Shown: positions 9,259 through 19,376 of the stretch, one piece after another | How the letters are laid out: each line of letters opens with the position of its first letter | Numbering within the stretch: position 1 is the first letter of the stretch | From: Paenibacillus nasutitermitis | GTDB lineage: Bacteria; Bacillota; Bacilli; Paenibacillales; Paenibacillaceae | Assembly (NCBI RefSeq): GCF_014641075.1 | Contig: NZ_BMHP01000001.1 | Location: 1,736,001 to 1,800,000 of the forward strand | DNA length: 64,000 nucleotides | Direction: 5' to 3' | Made by a program: the position numbers and the translations under genes | Notes under the pieces: model-generated | The model's input: the letters and a program-made list of their open reading frames with translations, nothing else | Database searches by the model: none | What the model was told of the DNA's origin: nothing

Positions 9259-9299
9259 GGAAGGGGATCTGCGGGTTAAGCGGCTAACCCCTTCCTATT
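9259..9299 (+). terminator. Intergenic stem-loop between binding protein and permease genes
   Basis: GGAAGGGG (9259-9266) pairs with CCCCTTCC (9288-9295), with the alternative inner stem GGGTTA/TAACCC. Only a short T-rich tail follows. Such stems often stabilise the binding-protein mRNA or lower downstream expression. Confidence 0.55.
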
Positions 9300-9317
9300 T
9301 ATTGGGAGGTCACCGAA

Positions 9318-10217
9318 ATGATCATCAAGAGATTTGCCAAGGAATGGCCCTTGCATTTGATGCTGGTGCCCGGCATCGTAATCGCAATCATTTTCAGTTA
9401 TGTCCCTATGGCGGGAATATCCATCGCCTTCGAGAAGTTCATTCCGACGAGGGGGATTTTCAAGTCCGAATGGGTAGGGTGGGATAATTTCAGATATATG
9501 ATGGAATACCCCGGCATTGGGCGGATCATGTTCAATACGCTTTTCATTGCGGTTATGAAAATCATCGGTGGACTTCTTGTTCCGATCACCATTGCTGTTC
9601 TGTTGAATGAAATACGCAAAGAGGTGTTTAAACGGACGGTTCAGACTCTTGTTTATTTGCCTCATTTTTTATCGTGGGTTCTGCTCGGGGGCATCCTGAT
9701 CGACATTCTGTCGCCTGCTTCAGGCATTGTTAATCAGTTTCTCGGCTGGCTTGGCGTCAAATCTATATTTTTCCTGGGGAGCAACTCCTGGTTTCCGTAT
9801 ACGCTGGTTGTTTCAGACATATGGAAGGAATTCGGCTTCAGTACGATCGTTTATTTGGCGGCGCTAACAGGTATTAATCCTTCCTTGTACGAGGCGGCCG
9901 AGATGGATGGTGCGGGCCGGTGGAAACAGACCTGGAATGTGACGCTGCCCGGCATGCTGCCTATTATCGTCCTTATGGCGACATTAAGCGTAGGGAACAT
10001 CATGAATGCCGGCTTTGAGCAGATTTTCAATTTATATAGTCCTGCCGTGTATGAGAGCGGCGATATAATCGATACGTTCGTCTACCGGATGGGCTTCGAG
10101 CAGGTTCATTACGGGCTGGCTACATCCGTAGGCTTGCTGAAGTCGGTCGTATCTCTTGTTCTATTGTCCGTATCTTATGCAATGGCATACCGTTATGCGG
10201 GTTATCGCATTTTCTAG
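9318..10217 (+). CDS. ABC sugar transporter permease (LplB-type)
   Basis: The 299-residue integral membrane protein has about six transmembrane segments. The EAA loop that docks the ATPase is visible as YEAAEMDGAGRWKQTWNVTLPG near residues 194-215. This is one of the two channel subunits of the importer encoded with the lipoprotein at 7580 and the permease at 10234. A GGGAGG ribosome site lies about 7 bases before the ATG. The order binding protein, permease B, permease C is the standard lpl/yte arrangement. Confidence 0.92.
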   Translation: MIIKRFAKEWPLHLMLVPGIVIAIIFSYVPMAGISIAFEKFIPTRGIFKSEWVGWDNFRYMMEYPGIGRIMFNTLFIAVMKIIGGLLVPITIAVLLNEIRKEVFKRTVQTLVYLPHFLSWVLLGGILIDILSPASGIVNQFLGWLGVKSIFFLGSNSWFPYTLVVSDIWKEFGFSTIVYLAALTGINPSLYEAAEMDGAGRWKQTWNVTLPGMLPIIVLMATLSVGNIMNAGFEQIFNLYSPAVYESGDIIDTFVYRMGFEQVHYGLATSVGLLKSVVSLVLLSVSYAMAYRYAGYRIF

Positions 10218-10233
10218 GAAAGGAGTGTTTTCA

Positions 10234-11118
10234 TTGAAACTGCGGACATCCCCGGGAAGGAAAGGATTCGTCGCCTTCAACTACCTTTTTCTGACTCTGT
10301 TATCCTTGCTTTGTCTGTTCCCGTTAATTCATATGCTTGCTCTTTCATTCAGCTCCGGAGCGGCGGCTGCCGCAGGCAAGGTCAGCTTGTGGCCGGTGGA
10401 ATTCAATACGGCGGCTTACCGGAATATTATGAACAAGCCGGAGTATCTGGCCGCTTTCGGCATTTCGGTACAAAGGCTTGTATTGGGCACCCTGATCAGT
10501 CTGGCTCTTACGATTATTACAGCATATCCGTTATCGAAGGAGAATCGTTCCTTCCAATTCAGGACAGTGTATGCCTGGTTTTTCGTTTTTACGATCCTGT
10601 TCAGCGGCGGTTTGGTTCCCTGGTTCATGACGATCAAGAAACTGGGACTGATGGATACGATTTGGGCGCTGGTGCTGCCTGGCGCATTATCCGTATTTAA
10701 TGTGATTTTGCTGCTAAATTTTTACCGCGGCCTGCCGAAGGAAATCGATGAATCGGCAAGAATGGACGGAGCGGGCCATTTCCGGGTCTTATGGAGCATT
10801 ATCGTTCCGTTGTCGAAGCCGGCTCTGGCCACTGTCGGGCTGTTTACGATGGTTATGCACTGGAACAGCTGGTTTGACGGGCTCATTCTGATGAACCGAC
10901 CGGAACATTATCCGCTGCAATCTTTCCTGCAGACGATCGTCATCCAGAAGGATATGAGATTCATCAGCGCGGAGGATATTGAGCTGCTCAAATTGATATC
11001 GGACCGAACGAGCGCAGCGGCGCAAATCTTTGTCGCTTCCGTCCCTATCCTCATTGTGTACCCGTTCCTGCAGCGTTTTTTCATTAAAGGAATTGTACTC
11101 GGAAGTGTGAAGGAATAA
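10234..11118 (+). CDS. ABC sugar transporter permease (LplC/YtcP-type)
   Basis: The 294-residue membrane protein carries the EAA-type loop ESARMDGAGHFRVLWSIIVPLSKP near residues 172-195 and about six hydrophobic segments. It pairs with the LplB-type permease. I chose TTG at 10234 because AAAGGAGTG lies 5-8 bases upstream; the in-frame upstream ATG overlaps the previous gene and has no ribosome site. The protein ends in the usual C-terminal QRFFIKGIVLGSVKE. It closes the transporter part of the locus, and the sensor kinase follows after an 87-base gap. Confidence 0.92.
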   Translation: MKLRTSPGRKGFVAFNYLFLTLLSLLCLFPLIHMLALSFSSGAAAAAGKVSLWPVEFNTAAYRNIMNKPEYLAAFGISVQRLVLGTLISLALTIITAYPLSKENRSFQFRTVYAWFFVFTILFSGGLVPWFMTIKKLGLMDTIWALVLPGALSVFNVILLLNFYRGLPKEIDESARMDGAGHFRVLWSIIVPLSKPALATVGLFTMVMHWNSWFDGLILMNRPEHYPLQSFLQTIVIQKDMRFISAEDIELLKLISDRTSAAAQIFVASVPILIVYPFLQRFFIKGIVLGSVKE

Positions 11119-11205
11119 AAATACAGCTTAACAGATTGCCTTTCTCGCTTGTATGATTAGGGATACGACGTAACATATCGACATCATTCAAGCAGGGGGA
11201 ACCAT

Positions 11206-12963
11206 ATGAAAGTCCTTCGATTGCCGCAGTGGAAAAGACCGACGATATTCGTGAAATTGACGCTTACGTTTATTGCCGTATTGGCGCCGTTATACGTTCT
11301 CACGCTGATCATCAACAATAAGGGCGCGGACAATATCCGCAAGGAAATATCGCAATCCATTGCAGGGCGCAACGACTTTTATCTGGATATGCTGGAAATG
11401 GAAGTGGAACGGGTCGTTCATATGCTTCCGGAATATGTAGCCGATCAGGATCTGATGGCCTTGAGCACAACAGGCGACAGCATGAGCGATTACGAGAAAA
11501 TCGACAACATCAGAGCCATCCAGCGCCGCATCTACCTGATTAAATACAACAGCATTTATATTAAGGAAGTAAGAGCCTATATCCCTCTGCTCCAGCGGAC
11601 CATTCTCAGTTCGAAATTCGAAACAGCCGTAATCGAGGACGAGTTTAATGCGCTCCAGCTCAAGAACAATTACCAGGAAACTCCGCTAATTTATTGGAAT
11701 GGGCGGCTGTTCGTCAGCATGCAGTATCCCGCAATTGCGAACCGGAAAGCAAGTTTTGTGGTAGGCGTGGAATTTTCGGTCGAGAAGCTGATGAATACCT
11801 TGAGCGAGGTGATCAGTATTCCGCAAGGCAATGCGGCGCTTCTCAATTTAAGCGGGAACTGGAACATCTCCAGCGAGAAGGATTCTATGATTACGGCAGC
11901 GCTCCGGGATTTCCTCTCCAAGCAGCTGAAACGGGGGATTCATGCGGGATACGATACGCTGGAATTGGAGCATGTGCCGTATCTGATTTCGTATACGTAT
12001 TCCAAGCAGCTGGAGTCTTATCTGGTGAGCTATGTGCCGGAGAGTCATGTTACCGGACCGATCAGCAAATACAAATATTGGATTTTGGGCGTATCCTTAT
12101 TATCCGTCTTTATTGTGCTGTTCTTCTCCATGTCAATCTTCCGGATGATTCACCGCCCCCTCAAAGGACTGATCGGGGCCTTCAAGAGGATGCGAACAGG
12201 AGATATTATGCCGATTGCCCCTACCACAAGACATGATGAATTCGGTTATTTGTACCGGGCCTACAATGAGACCGCCATCCACCTGAAAACATTAATTCAG
12301 GAAAATTACGAGCAGAAAATTCATAGCCAGCGCTCTGAATTGAAGAGACTGCAATCGCAAATCAATCCCCATTTTCTGTATAACTGCTTTTTTGTATTAT
12401 GCCGGCTAATCAAATCCGAGGATATGGAGCTTGCCTACCGGTTCTGCCAATATGTCGGCGATTATTTCCAATTTATAACCCGCGACGATTCCGATCAGGT
12501 GGCGATTGCCACTGAAATGAAACATGCGCGGACCTATGTGGATATTCAGAAGGTTTGCTACGGGGACAGAATCCAGGTTCAATTTGATACATTGGAGCTG
12601 GCGATTGCGAAATATCGGGTGCCGCGCCTGATTCTTCAGCCGATTGTCGAGAACATTTACAAGCATGCGGTAGCGAAAATGGTGAACGGCGGCCGAATAA
12701 GGATCCATATGGAACAAAACGGCGACAATTTGACGGTTTATATGGAAGACAGCGGGAACAGCATGACGGATGTGGATATGGAGCATTTGAATCATAAGCT
12801 GAAAATGTCGGCGCATCATATCGAGGATACGACGGGAATCATCAATGTGCACCGCCGCATTCAGATTATGTGCGGACCCGAATACGGAATCACAATGTCG
12901 AGATCGGTGCTTGGCGGCCTTCGGGTTGCCATCAGCCTGTCTTTAATGGAAGGGGAGGAGTAA
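11206..12963 (+). CDS. YesM-type sensor histidine kinase
   Basis: The 585-residue membrane kinase has a transmembrane segment at about residues 22-42, an extracellular sensor region to about residue 290, a second transmembrane segment at about 292-312, a HAMP domain, and a His_kinase/HATPase pair. The phosphoacceptor motif is INPHFLYNC near residue 388, and the ATP-binding box includes PIVENIYKHA. YesM-type kinases sit next to lpl-type importers and sense the sugar or its binding protein. The ATG has GGGGGAACC just upstream. It pairs with the YesN-type regulator whose start is 2 bases after its stop. Confidence 0.93.
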   Translation: MKVLRLPQWKRPTIFVKLTLTFIAVLAPLYVLTLIINNKGADNIRKEISQSIAGRNDFYLDMLEMEVERVVHMLPEYVADQDLMALSTTGDSMSDYEKIDNIRAIQRRIYLIKYNSIYIKEVRAYIPLLQRTILSSKFETAVIEDEFNALQLKNNYQETPLIYWNGRLFVSMQYPAIANRKASFVVGVEFSVEKLMNTLSEVISIPQGNAALLNLSGNWNISSEKDSMITAALRDFLSKQLKRGIHAGYDTLELEHVPYLISYTYSKQLESYLVSYVPESHVTGPISKYKYWILGVSLLSVFIVLFFSMSIFRMIHRPLKGLIGAFKRMRTGDIMPIAPTTRHDEFGYLYRAYNETAIHLKTLIQENYEQKIHSQRSELKRLQSQINPHFLYNCFFVLCRLIKSEDMELAYRFCQYVGDYFQFITRDDSDQVAIATEMKHARTYVDIQKVCYGDRIQVQFDTLELAIAKYRVPRLILQPIVENIYKHAVAKMVNGGRIRIHMEQNGDNLTVYMEDSGNSMTDVDMEHLNHKLKMSAHHIEDTTGIINVHRRIQIMCGPEYGITMSRSVLGGLRVAISLSLMEGEE

Positions 12964-12965
12964 TC

Positions 12966-14633
12966 TTGTACCGGCTGCTGATTGTAGACGATCTGCCGAT
13001 TATTACCGACGGACTCGCGGAGCTGTTTCAAAAGAATCGGCATCTTCATCTCGAAGTGTACAAAGCATACTCCGGCACCGAAGCGCTGCAGCTGTTAAAG
13101 AAGCATCGCATCGATATTGTGCTTTCCGATATTCTGATGCCCGGAATGGACGGTATTGAGCTGCTGCGGGAAATCCGCGGAAATTGGCCTGCCTGCAAAG
13201 TCATTTTGCTGACAAGCTACAATGATTTCAGTTATGTGCAAAGCGCGCTTTCCCTGGGCGGATTGGAATATATTCTGAAGACGGAAAGCGATGATGTCAT
13301 CCTTGAAGCGGTGGAGAAGGGGATTAAGGCCCTTGATAGGGATCAGGATGCCAGGAATCTGATCGAGAAAGCCGAAGCTCATATGAAGCTGGCCCTGCCC
13401 ACGCTGCAGAAAGATTATCTGACGGCACTGCTGCAAGGCAAAAAGGTGGAACCGGCGCTGCTGGCGGAGCATTTTGCCAATATCCAGCTTCCGTTTCGGG
13501 CAGCCGAGCCTGTTCTCCTGCTGATCGGCCGGGTGGATGATTGGAATGATATTACGAAAGCTCCTGATAAATCATTAATTATTTATGCCGTGCAGAACAT
13601 CGTCGAAGAAATATTGTCGGAGTCGGTCAAGCTAATGTCCGTTGTTTATGAATCTTCCAGAATAGTATGGATGATTCAGCCGCATTCCGATGATTCCGGA
13701 GAATGGGAAAAAACCTTTCATTTCGTCAATGGCTTGCTGGAAGTGATTCAGAGCAAATGCCTGGGATTGCTGAAATTATCGGTATCGTTCGTGCTTGGCA
13801 GCCGGGAAGCCCCCTGGTCCGAGCTGGCGGACCAGTTTCATTCCCTGAAATTTCTGCTTGTACGCGGGTTGGGCGGCCGTAAGGGGACATTGTTGACGGA
13901 AGCTGGCAGATCCAAGGAGGAGCCCGCTCATATAACCGGCCAGCTGGCTGCTGGCGCCGCCAAAAAAAATGTCCAGGTGCAAAATAAACTGCCTCTGCTG
14001 CTGAACAGTCTGGAGAACGGCAGCGAAGAAGAGTTTTACCGGCTGTATGAGGAGCTGGAGCCGATTTTCACCGATGATCAAATCCCGCATTTGCAGAAGG
14101 TCGAGCTTTACCATGCGTTGTCTTATGTCTTTCTGACTTTTGTGAATAAATACGAGCTGGAAAAGGAGCTTGGTGGGCAAATTGACTGGAATAAACTCGT
14201 TCAATTCGACGCGCAAGTTTCCTGGAAGGAATGGAATGCCTATTTCTCTCGTCTGGCCTCCCTTATTATAGCTTCAAACAGGGAAGAACAGGAGCAGAGC
14301 ATTCATGATGTTGTCAGGAAGGTGCATGAATTTATAGAGCAGCATATATCTGCGGACATTTCGCTCATTCATCTGGCTGATTATGTGAACTTGAATCCAT
14401 CCTATCTTTCAAGGCTTTACAAGCAGATTACCGGGAACGGGTTTTCGGATTATTTGACGGAATTCAGGGACCGCAAAGCAAAGGAAATGCTTAAAACAAG
14501 CAGTTTGAAGGTCCATGAGATCGCTGCCAATTTGGGTTATAATTCCTCCCATGCGTTCATCCGTTTTTTCAAAAAACAAAATCATATCACGCCCCAGGAG
14601 TTTAGAGAGCAATGGGGGATTCAAGGGATTTGA
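12966..14633 (+). CDS. YesN-type response regulator with AraC-type DNA-binding domain
   Basis: The 555-residue protein begins with a receiver domain whose phosphoacceptor is Asp55 in LSDILMPGMDG; the acidic pair is Asp8-Asp9. A central region of about 300 residues has no named domain I can place. The C-terminal ~100 residues hold two AraC helix-turn-helix units (SLIHLADYVNLNPSYLSRLYKQ and VHEIAANLGYNSSHAFIRFFKK). I chose TTG at 12966 because GGGGAGGAG ends 5 bases upstream. It should activate the transporter and glycan genes when phosphorylated by the kinase; the shared element at 3853 and 7399 is a candidate target. Confidence 0.92.
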   Translation: MYRLLIVDDLPIITDGLAELFQKNRHLHLEVYKAYSGTEALQLLKKHRIDIVLSDILMPGMDGIELLREIRGNWPACKVILLTSYNDFSYVQSALSLGGLEYILKTESDDVILEAVEKGIKALDRDQDARNLIEKAEAHMKLALPTLQKDYLTALLQGKKVEPALLAEHFANIQLPFRAAEPVLLLIGRVDDWNDITKAPDKSLIIYAVQNIVEEILSESVKLMSVVYESSRIVWMIQPHSDDSGEWEKTFHFVNGLLEVIQSKCLGLLKLSVSFVLGSREAPWSELADQFHSLKFLLVRGLGGRKGTLLTEAGRSKEEPAHITGQLAAGAAKKNVQVQNKLPLLLNSLENGSEEEFYRLYEELEPIFTDDQIPHLQKVELYHALSYVFLTFVNKYELEKELGGQIDWNKLVQFDAQVSWKEWNAYFSRLASLIIASNREEQEQSIHDVVRKVHEFIEQHISADISLIHLADYVNLNPSYLSRLYKQITGNGFSDYLTEFRDRKAKEMLKTSSLKVHEIAANLGYNSSHAFIRFFKKQNHITPQEFREQWGIQGI

Positions 14634-14801
14634 AACGCAGGCAGACAAGGAAAAAGGCATAAGGACAAGACTTGCGTACCGGGTCGTCGGCTGCGGGTAT
14701 AAGCCGGTGACATTCGCTGCCATGCCTTTCTCCTGAATCTGCGCATGAACATGGGAAAGCCTTGAAGGTTATACGTTGTGAATATGAATGGAGGCGCTTA
14801 C

Positions 14802-17800
14802 ATGAAAAGGTCCGCAGCGAAAAAAGAAGGAGCTTTGATCATGCGAAAGTGTACGGCTATGGCAATGATGATCATTTTATTGCTTTCTTCCATACAACAG
14901 GCGTTTGGAGCAGTACAGAAAACAGTGCCGGCAGCTTCCCATGCAAATGACCTTGCCGGCCACTGGGCTGAACGCGAAATTAGCGAGTGGATAAACAACG
15001 GTTTGGTAAACGGGTTCCCGGACGGAAGCTTCCGGCCGGATCAGAAGATTACGAGGGGAGAACTGGCGGCACTCGTTAACCGCGCCTTCGGCTTTAACGA
15101 AACGGAACCGGTGAGTTTCACCGATCTACCCGAAACTCATTGGGCCTATCCAGATATGACCATTGCCGCTAAATCCGGTTATTTGCAGGGATACGGAGCA
15201 GGAGTGATCGGTGCCGGCCGCACCGTTTCCCGGCAGGAGGCCGCCATTGTCATAACCCGATTGCTTCACGGGGATCCGGGAACGCAGGGGGACGCCGCTG
15301 AAGGCTTTGTGGACGCGGATCAGATCGCGCCATGGAGCAAAAGCGCGGTAGAAGCAGCCGTCTCAGGGAATCTGATGGAAGGATATCCGGATGGAAGCTT
15401 TAAGCCTCAATCTGTAATCACCAGAGCGGAGATGATCATTGTGCTGGATCGTGTTATGGCTGAAGGGAACTTGTCCTACAACAAAGCGGGAACTTATGGC
15501 CCATCCGAAGGGACGAAGATCGTCAAAGGCAATGTCGTCGTCAATGCTCCTGGAGTCACCCTGCGAAACATGGTCATTAACGGTAATGTGCTGGTGGCCG
15601 AAGGGGTTGGAGAAGGCGACGCTTTTATGGATCATGTGACGGTTAAGGGTACGGCTGCTATCAATGGAGGCGGGCTTAACAGCGTTCATCTCAAAGATGC
15701 GGTGTTGAACCGGGTCCGCATCGGAAAAACCTCAGGAGGCGTGCGCATCGTTCTGGAAGGCGGCACAACGGTGAACGAGCTGGACGTTGCTGAAGGAGCC
15801 GGAGCTGGTACAACCATCGTCATCGGCAGCGATTCAAGCATCGGCACCTTGTTTCTGAATGAAGTGATCCGGGTGCTGGGACTAGGACAAATTAATAAAG
15901 CAGTCTATGGGATCAAGGGGAAAGGTACGACCTTTGAGCGTAAGCCTGACCAAGAAGAGGAAGGGAAGCTGCCCGCGGGCGGTGGATCGCCTCTGCAAAA
16001 TCCGGTCTCGCCCTCAAACCCGGATCCCTCTCCGGGGACAGATCCGTCAACGGGCAATCCGGATCCGTCTCCGGGAACAGATCCGTCAACGGGCAATCCG
16101 GACCCCTCTCCGGGAACAGATCCGTCAACGGGCAATCCGGACCCCTCTCCGGGGACAGATCCGTCGACGGGCAATCCGGATCCGGGTACGGATCCATCGA
16201 CGGAATCGCCGGAACAGCCTCAGCAGACCGCTCCGCTCATTAAGGACGGTTTGCCTAATGCGGATATTCTGATCAGCCCGCAGGCAAGCGATATGGAACA
16301 GCTTGCGGCGGAAGAGCTTCAAAGCGCATTAAAAATGGTTAGCGGGGCAGAGCTTCCGATCTATAAAGGACAAATAGAGGCAGACTCCGTCAGCGCGCAG
16401 CTGTGGAACAATAAGCTGGATATCAGCAAAGTCGGCACGTATCCGATCAGAATATCGATGGTTAATAACCGAATGGTTCCCGTTCACATTCATTTGACCC
16501 AAAGCGACAGCGGACCGATTGCCGTTGATATTCCATACGAAACGATTTTGGCGGCAAAAGAGAGTAAAACCATTGAAGGTACAATTACCATCACGGATTC
16601 GGCCGGGGAAGGCACGCATATCGTTTCACTGCTTGCAAGCTTGGAAGATCTTCCCGTTTCCACCTTAACTTTAACGGTCAATCTCAACCGCAACCTCATT
16701 CAGAATGGGGGATTCGAAACAGCCGCTGCGGGCGGGAATATTCCTGAGGGCTGGATAGTGCCTTCAGGGGCGCTGGACAACCAAGTAGCCCATACAGGAA
16801 CCGGATCCCTGCGGATTGATCTTGGGCAGTATTCCTATATCAATGCGACTACGAATCAGAAGCTCATGCTTGAGCGGGGCCGCGAATATGTGCTTAAAGC
16901 CTGGGTAAAGGGCAGCGCGCCTACAGGCCAAAAGATCGTAACGCAGATCATGGAAATGAAAAATGACGGAAGCTATCATGATGGCTCGGGTCAGCAAGTG
17001 ACGGATATTACCGACCAATGGAAGCTGGTGGAACTGAAATACACGCCAAGCGCGAAGGCCGTATTTGATTACAATTGGGTCTATTTCTATGCCATTCAGG
17101 GAACCGATCATCTGTGGATCGACGACGTAACGCTAATGGAGGCTTCCGCTCAGCCGCAGAACGAGGCGGAGCAGCAGACCTTGGACAATCCGGCTGCGGA
17201 TCAAGCATTAAGCGGTGAAATCGTCACTCCTGCTCAGCGGGTTCAGATTGTTTTGGGAACGCCGGATTCCGTTAATGGCTTAGGGAGTCAGTTTGCCGAT
17301 GATATGGAATATTTGCGGCAATCCGACGGTTTCGCAATCCGGAGAGACGGCAGCAGAATCTATATTATCGGAACCGAATCGAAAGGCGTGCTGAACGGCG
17401 TTTATGATTTCCTGGAGAAAAATGCAGGGGTATTATGGACCCGCTCCCGCACGACGGATATCGGCACCTTGTATGATCTACTCCCAACGATTAGCGCAGA
17501 TAAAGTGAATTACCGCGAGAAATCGCCGTTCCAGATCCGCGGATTTAATTTGACGGGCTTCGGCGCCAACGGTGAATATCATGAAGACCCGGGCACGGAA
17601 GCGATGATAGCCGGCAATAAAATGAATGCGAAGCTGGCGGAGTTCGCGAATCAATCCCTGTGGGACAGACATGAGAAGGTAGGGGTAAAGGCGGTCACGC
17701 TCGGCCATAATCTGGGGTACTGGCTGCCCAATGATGAATATTTCCAGGACCATCCGGATTATTACAATACGGATGTGAGCGGTCAGAACTATATTCCGGT

Positions 17801-19376
17801 CGCCGACGATACCCAAATCAATTTCTATCATCCCGATGTGCCGGGAGTGATTGCCGGCCGGGTCCAACAATTTTTAAGCCAAACTCCGATTGAGTACGTG
17901 GGCATCGGCATTAACGATACTCATTATTTTCAGCAGGGAGAGCTTAGCCGTTCACCGTTTGTTACAGCGGATCATATCGTCATTCAGCCGGACGAACCGG
18001 ATTACAAGTCGACTGTCTTCTATTCGTTCCTGAACAAGATCGCAGCCAAAGTGAAAGTTACGAATCCGAAGGCCAAGATTGTCACATTCGCTTATTTCTT
18101 CACGGATACCCCGCCTAGGGTCAAGCTGGAGGATAATATTATCGTTGTGCTGGCTCCACTGACGGGCGACGACCGGGTCCCCCTTAATACAAACGATACG
18201 GGCAGTTCGAATTTTGGGCACCGGCTCAAGCTTGAGGGCTGGCTGCAAAACACGAAAAACATCATGATGTACAACTATTACGGTTCTTTCCTGTCGGATA
18301 CGTATGAAAGGCCGATTGCCGCAAAAGTCCAGGCCGATATGAAGTATTACCGGGATTTAGGTATTACAGGCGTTCTACCGGAGAGCATCATGGATGCGAG
18401 AACGGCCAACTGGTCCATCAACGCCCTGCAATTCTGGTTGTTTCAGAAGCTGATGTGGAATCCGGATGCCGATATCGAGCAATTAAAGTCCGATTATATC
18501 CGGAAAGCCTACGGGGCCGCAGCTGCATCGATGAGAACCTATTATGATCTTATCGAAGAGGGGTGGAACAAATACAAGGATCCGATCGGCTACAATACAA
18601 GCACCAATACGTATATCGGGAAGTATATCATCGAAGCGGGAATCAAGGATGCGGCACAGGATGCGCTGAATCAGGCATGGGCCTTAGCGGATGATAAAGC
18701 GAAGGCGAGAATCGAACCGATCAAAACCACTTTCGAGAAGATGGTGCTTGAGGTCAGCGAAATTCCTTATCTGGAAGCCCATGCTTCAAAAACATCCGCA
18801 AGTAAAGCGGAAATTGTCGGAGGGGTGACCGATTTCAGTCAAGGTCCATGGGCAAATGCCCAAGCCTTATCCCAATTTTATGTCATGAACACGAAGGATC
18901 CGGCTCCTGTACTGACGAAAGTGCGTTTGCTGTGGGACGCAGAAAATCTGTATGTCGGTTATGAGAACTTTGATGATGCCCCATCGGAGATCGTGGCCAG
19001 CGATACCGCTCCCGGCGAGTGGTGGGCCAGCGGTGCGGACGACGATAACGAGACATTCATAACGGGCCATCCCGCAGCCGCATCGTATTATGGATTTTTC
19101 AACAATTCCAAAGCCTTGAAGGTGGAGTACAGCGGACCTGTTGTGGACAGCGGATACAACGGACAATGGGAGGCTTACACTTCGGTGGGGACGGACCGCT
19201 GGAATTCGGTTCAAGTTATTCCTTTCTCCAGCATTCAGGTGGATCCTGGGCTTACCGACACACTGCAGGGATATTTTTTCCGGACCTATCACGGCTTAGC
19301 CGGATTCTACGGCTGGGGTGTGGGGGCGGTATGGAGCTCGTCCAGCTTCCATCCCATTAAGCTGGATGACCATTAA
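14802..19376 (+). CDS. S-layer-anchored DUF4838-type carbohydrate-active protein
   Basis: The 1524-residue exported protein has a signal peptide ending near AFG-AVQ. Three SLH domains follow (about residues 40-220; for example AGHWAEREISEWI, GLVNGFPDGSFRPDQ, GNLMEGYPDGSFKPQ) and bind cell-wall polymer. Next come a beta-helix-like region (about 230-370), a Pro/Asp linker with four 13-residue repeats, a CBM4/9-like domain (NGGFETA to HLWIDDVTL), and an alpha-glucuronidase/GH20-like helper plus a DUF4838 barrel (about 800-1300). A CBM9-like tail ends the protein. It probably acts on polysaccharide at the cell surface. ATG 14802 has GGAGG 7 bases upstream; a second ATG lies 13 codons on. Catalytic activity is not proven. 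Confidence 0.85.
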   Translation: MKRSAAKKEGALIMRKCTAMAMMIILLLSSIQQAFGAVQKTVPAASHANDLAGHWAEREISEWINNGLVNGFPDGSFRPDQKITRGELAALVNRAFGFNETEPVSFTDLPETHWAYPDMTIAAKSGYLQGYGAGVIGAGRTVSRQEAAIVITRLLHGDPGTQGDAAEGFVDADQIAPWSKSAVEAAVSGNLMEGYPDGSFKPQSVITRAEMIIVLDRVMAEGNLSYNKAGTYGPSEGTKIVKGNVVVNAPGVTLRNMVINGNVLVAEGVGEGDAFMDHVTVKGTAAINGGGLNSVHLKDAVLNRVRIGKTSGGVRIVLEGGTTVNELDVAEGAGAGTTIVIGSDSSIGTLFLNEVIRVLGLGQINKAVYGIKGKGTTFERKPDQEEEGKLPAGGGSPLQNPVSPSNPDPSPGTDPSTGNPDPSPGTDPSTGNPDPSPGTDPSTGNPDPSPGTDPSTGNPDPGTDPSTESPEQPQQTAPLIKDGLPNADILISPQASDMEQLAAEELQSALKMVSGAELPIYKGQIEADSVSAQLWNNKLDISKVGTYPIRISMVNNRMVPVHIHLTQSDSGPIAVDIPYETILAAKESKTIEGTITITDSAGEGTHIVSLLASLEDLPVSTLTLTVNLNRNLIQNGGFETAAAGGNIPEGWIVPSGALDNQVAHTGTGSLRIDLGQYSYINATTNQKLMLERGREYVLKAWVKGSAPTGQKIVTQIMEMKNDGSYHDGSGQQVTDITDQWKLVELKYTPSAKAVFDYNWVYFYAIQGTDHLWIDDVTLMEASAQPQNEAEQQTLDNPAADQALSGEIVTPAQRVQIVLGTPDSVNGLGSQFADDMEYLRQSDGFAIRRDGSRIYIIGTESKGVLNGVYDFLEKNAGVLWTRSRTTDIGTLYDLLPTISADKVNYREKSPFQIRGFNLTGFGANGEYHEDPGTEAMIAGNKMNAKLAEFANQSLWDRHEKVGVKAVTLGHNLGYWLPNDEYFQDHPDYYNTDVSGQNYIPVADDTQINFYHPDVPGVIAGRVQQFLSQTPIEYVGIGINDTHYFQQGELSRSPFVTADHIVIQPDEPDYKSTVFYSFLNKIAAKVKVTNPKAKIVTFAYFFTDTPPRVKLEDNIIVVLAPLTGDDRVPLNTNDTGSSNFGHRLKLEGWLQNTKNIMMYNYYGSFLSDTYERPIAAKVQADMKYYRDLGITGVLPESIMDARTANWSINALQFWLFQKLMWNPDADIEQLKSDYIRKAYGAAAASMRTYYDLIEEGWNKYKDPIGYNTSTNTYIGKYIIEAGIKDAAQDALNQAWALADDKAKARIEPIKTTFEKMVLEVSEIPYLEAHASKTSASKAEIVGGVTDFSQGPWANAQALSQFYVMNTKDPAPVLTKVRLLWDAENLYVGYENFDDAPSEIVASDTAPGEWWASGADDDNETFITGHPAAASYYGFFNNSKALKVEYSGPVVDSGYNGQWEAYTSVGTDRWNSVQVIPFSSIQVDPGLTDTLQGYFFRTYHGLAGFYGWGVGAVWSSSSFHPIKLDDH
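16017..16172 (+). repeat. Four in-frame 39-bp repeats in the linker
   Basis: Four copies encode NPDPSPGTDPSTG, with few synonymous changes, followed by a shortened fifth unit (NPDPGTDPSTE). This is a flexible spacer between the wall-binding and carbohydrate-binding parts. Copy number is likely to vary between strains. Confidence 0.9.

Noticed and set aside
9318-11118. Missing ATPase gene of the sugar importer as a sign of a broken operon
   Set aside because: Importers of this class usually lack a dedicated ATPase gene and share an MsmX-type protein encoded elsewhere.
16017-16204. Regular 39-bp repeats as a possible CRISPR array
   Set aside because: The repeats are contiguous, in frame, code for a Pro-Asp linker, and have no unique spacers.
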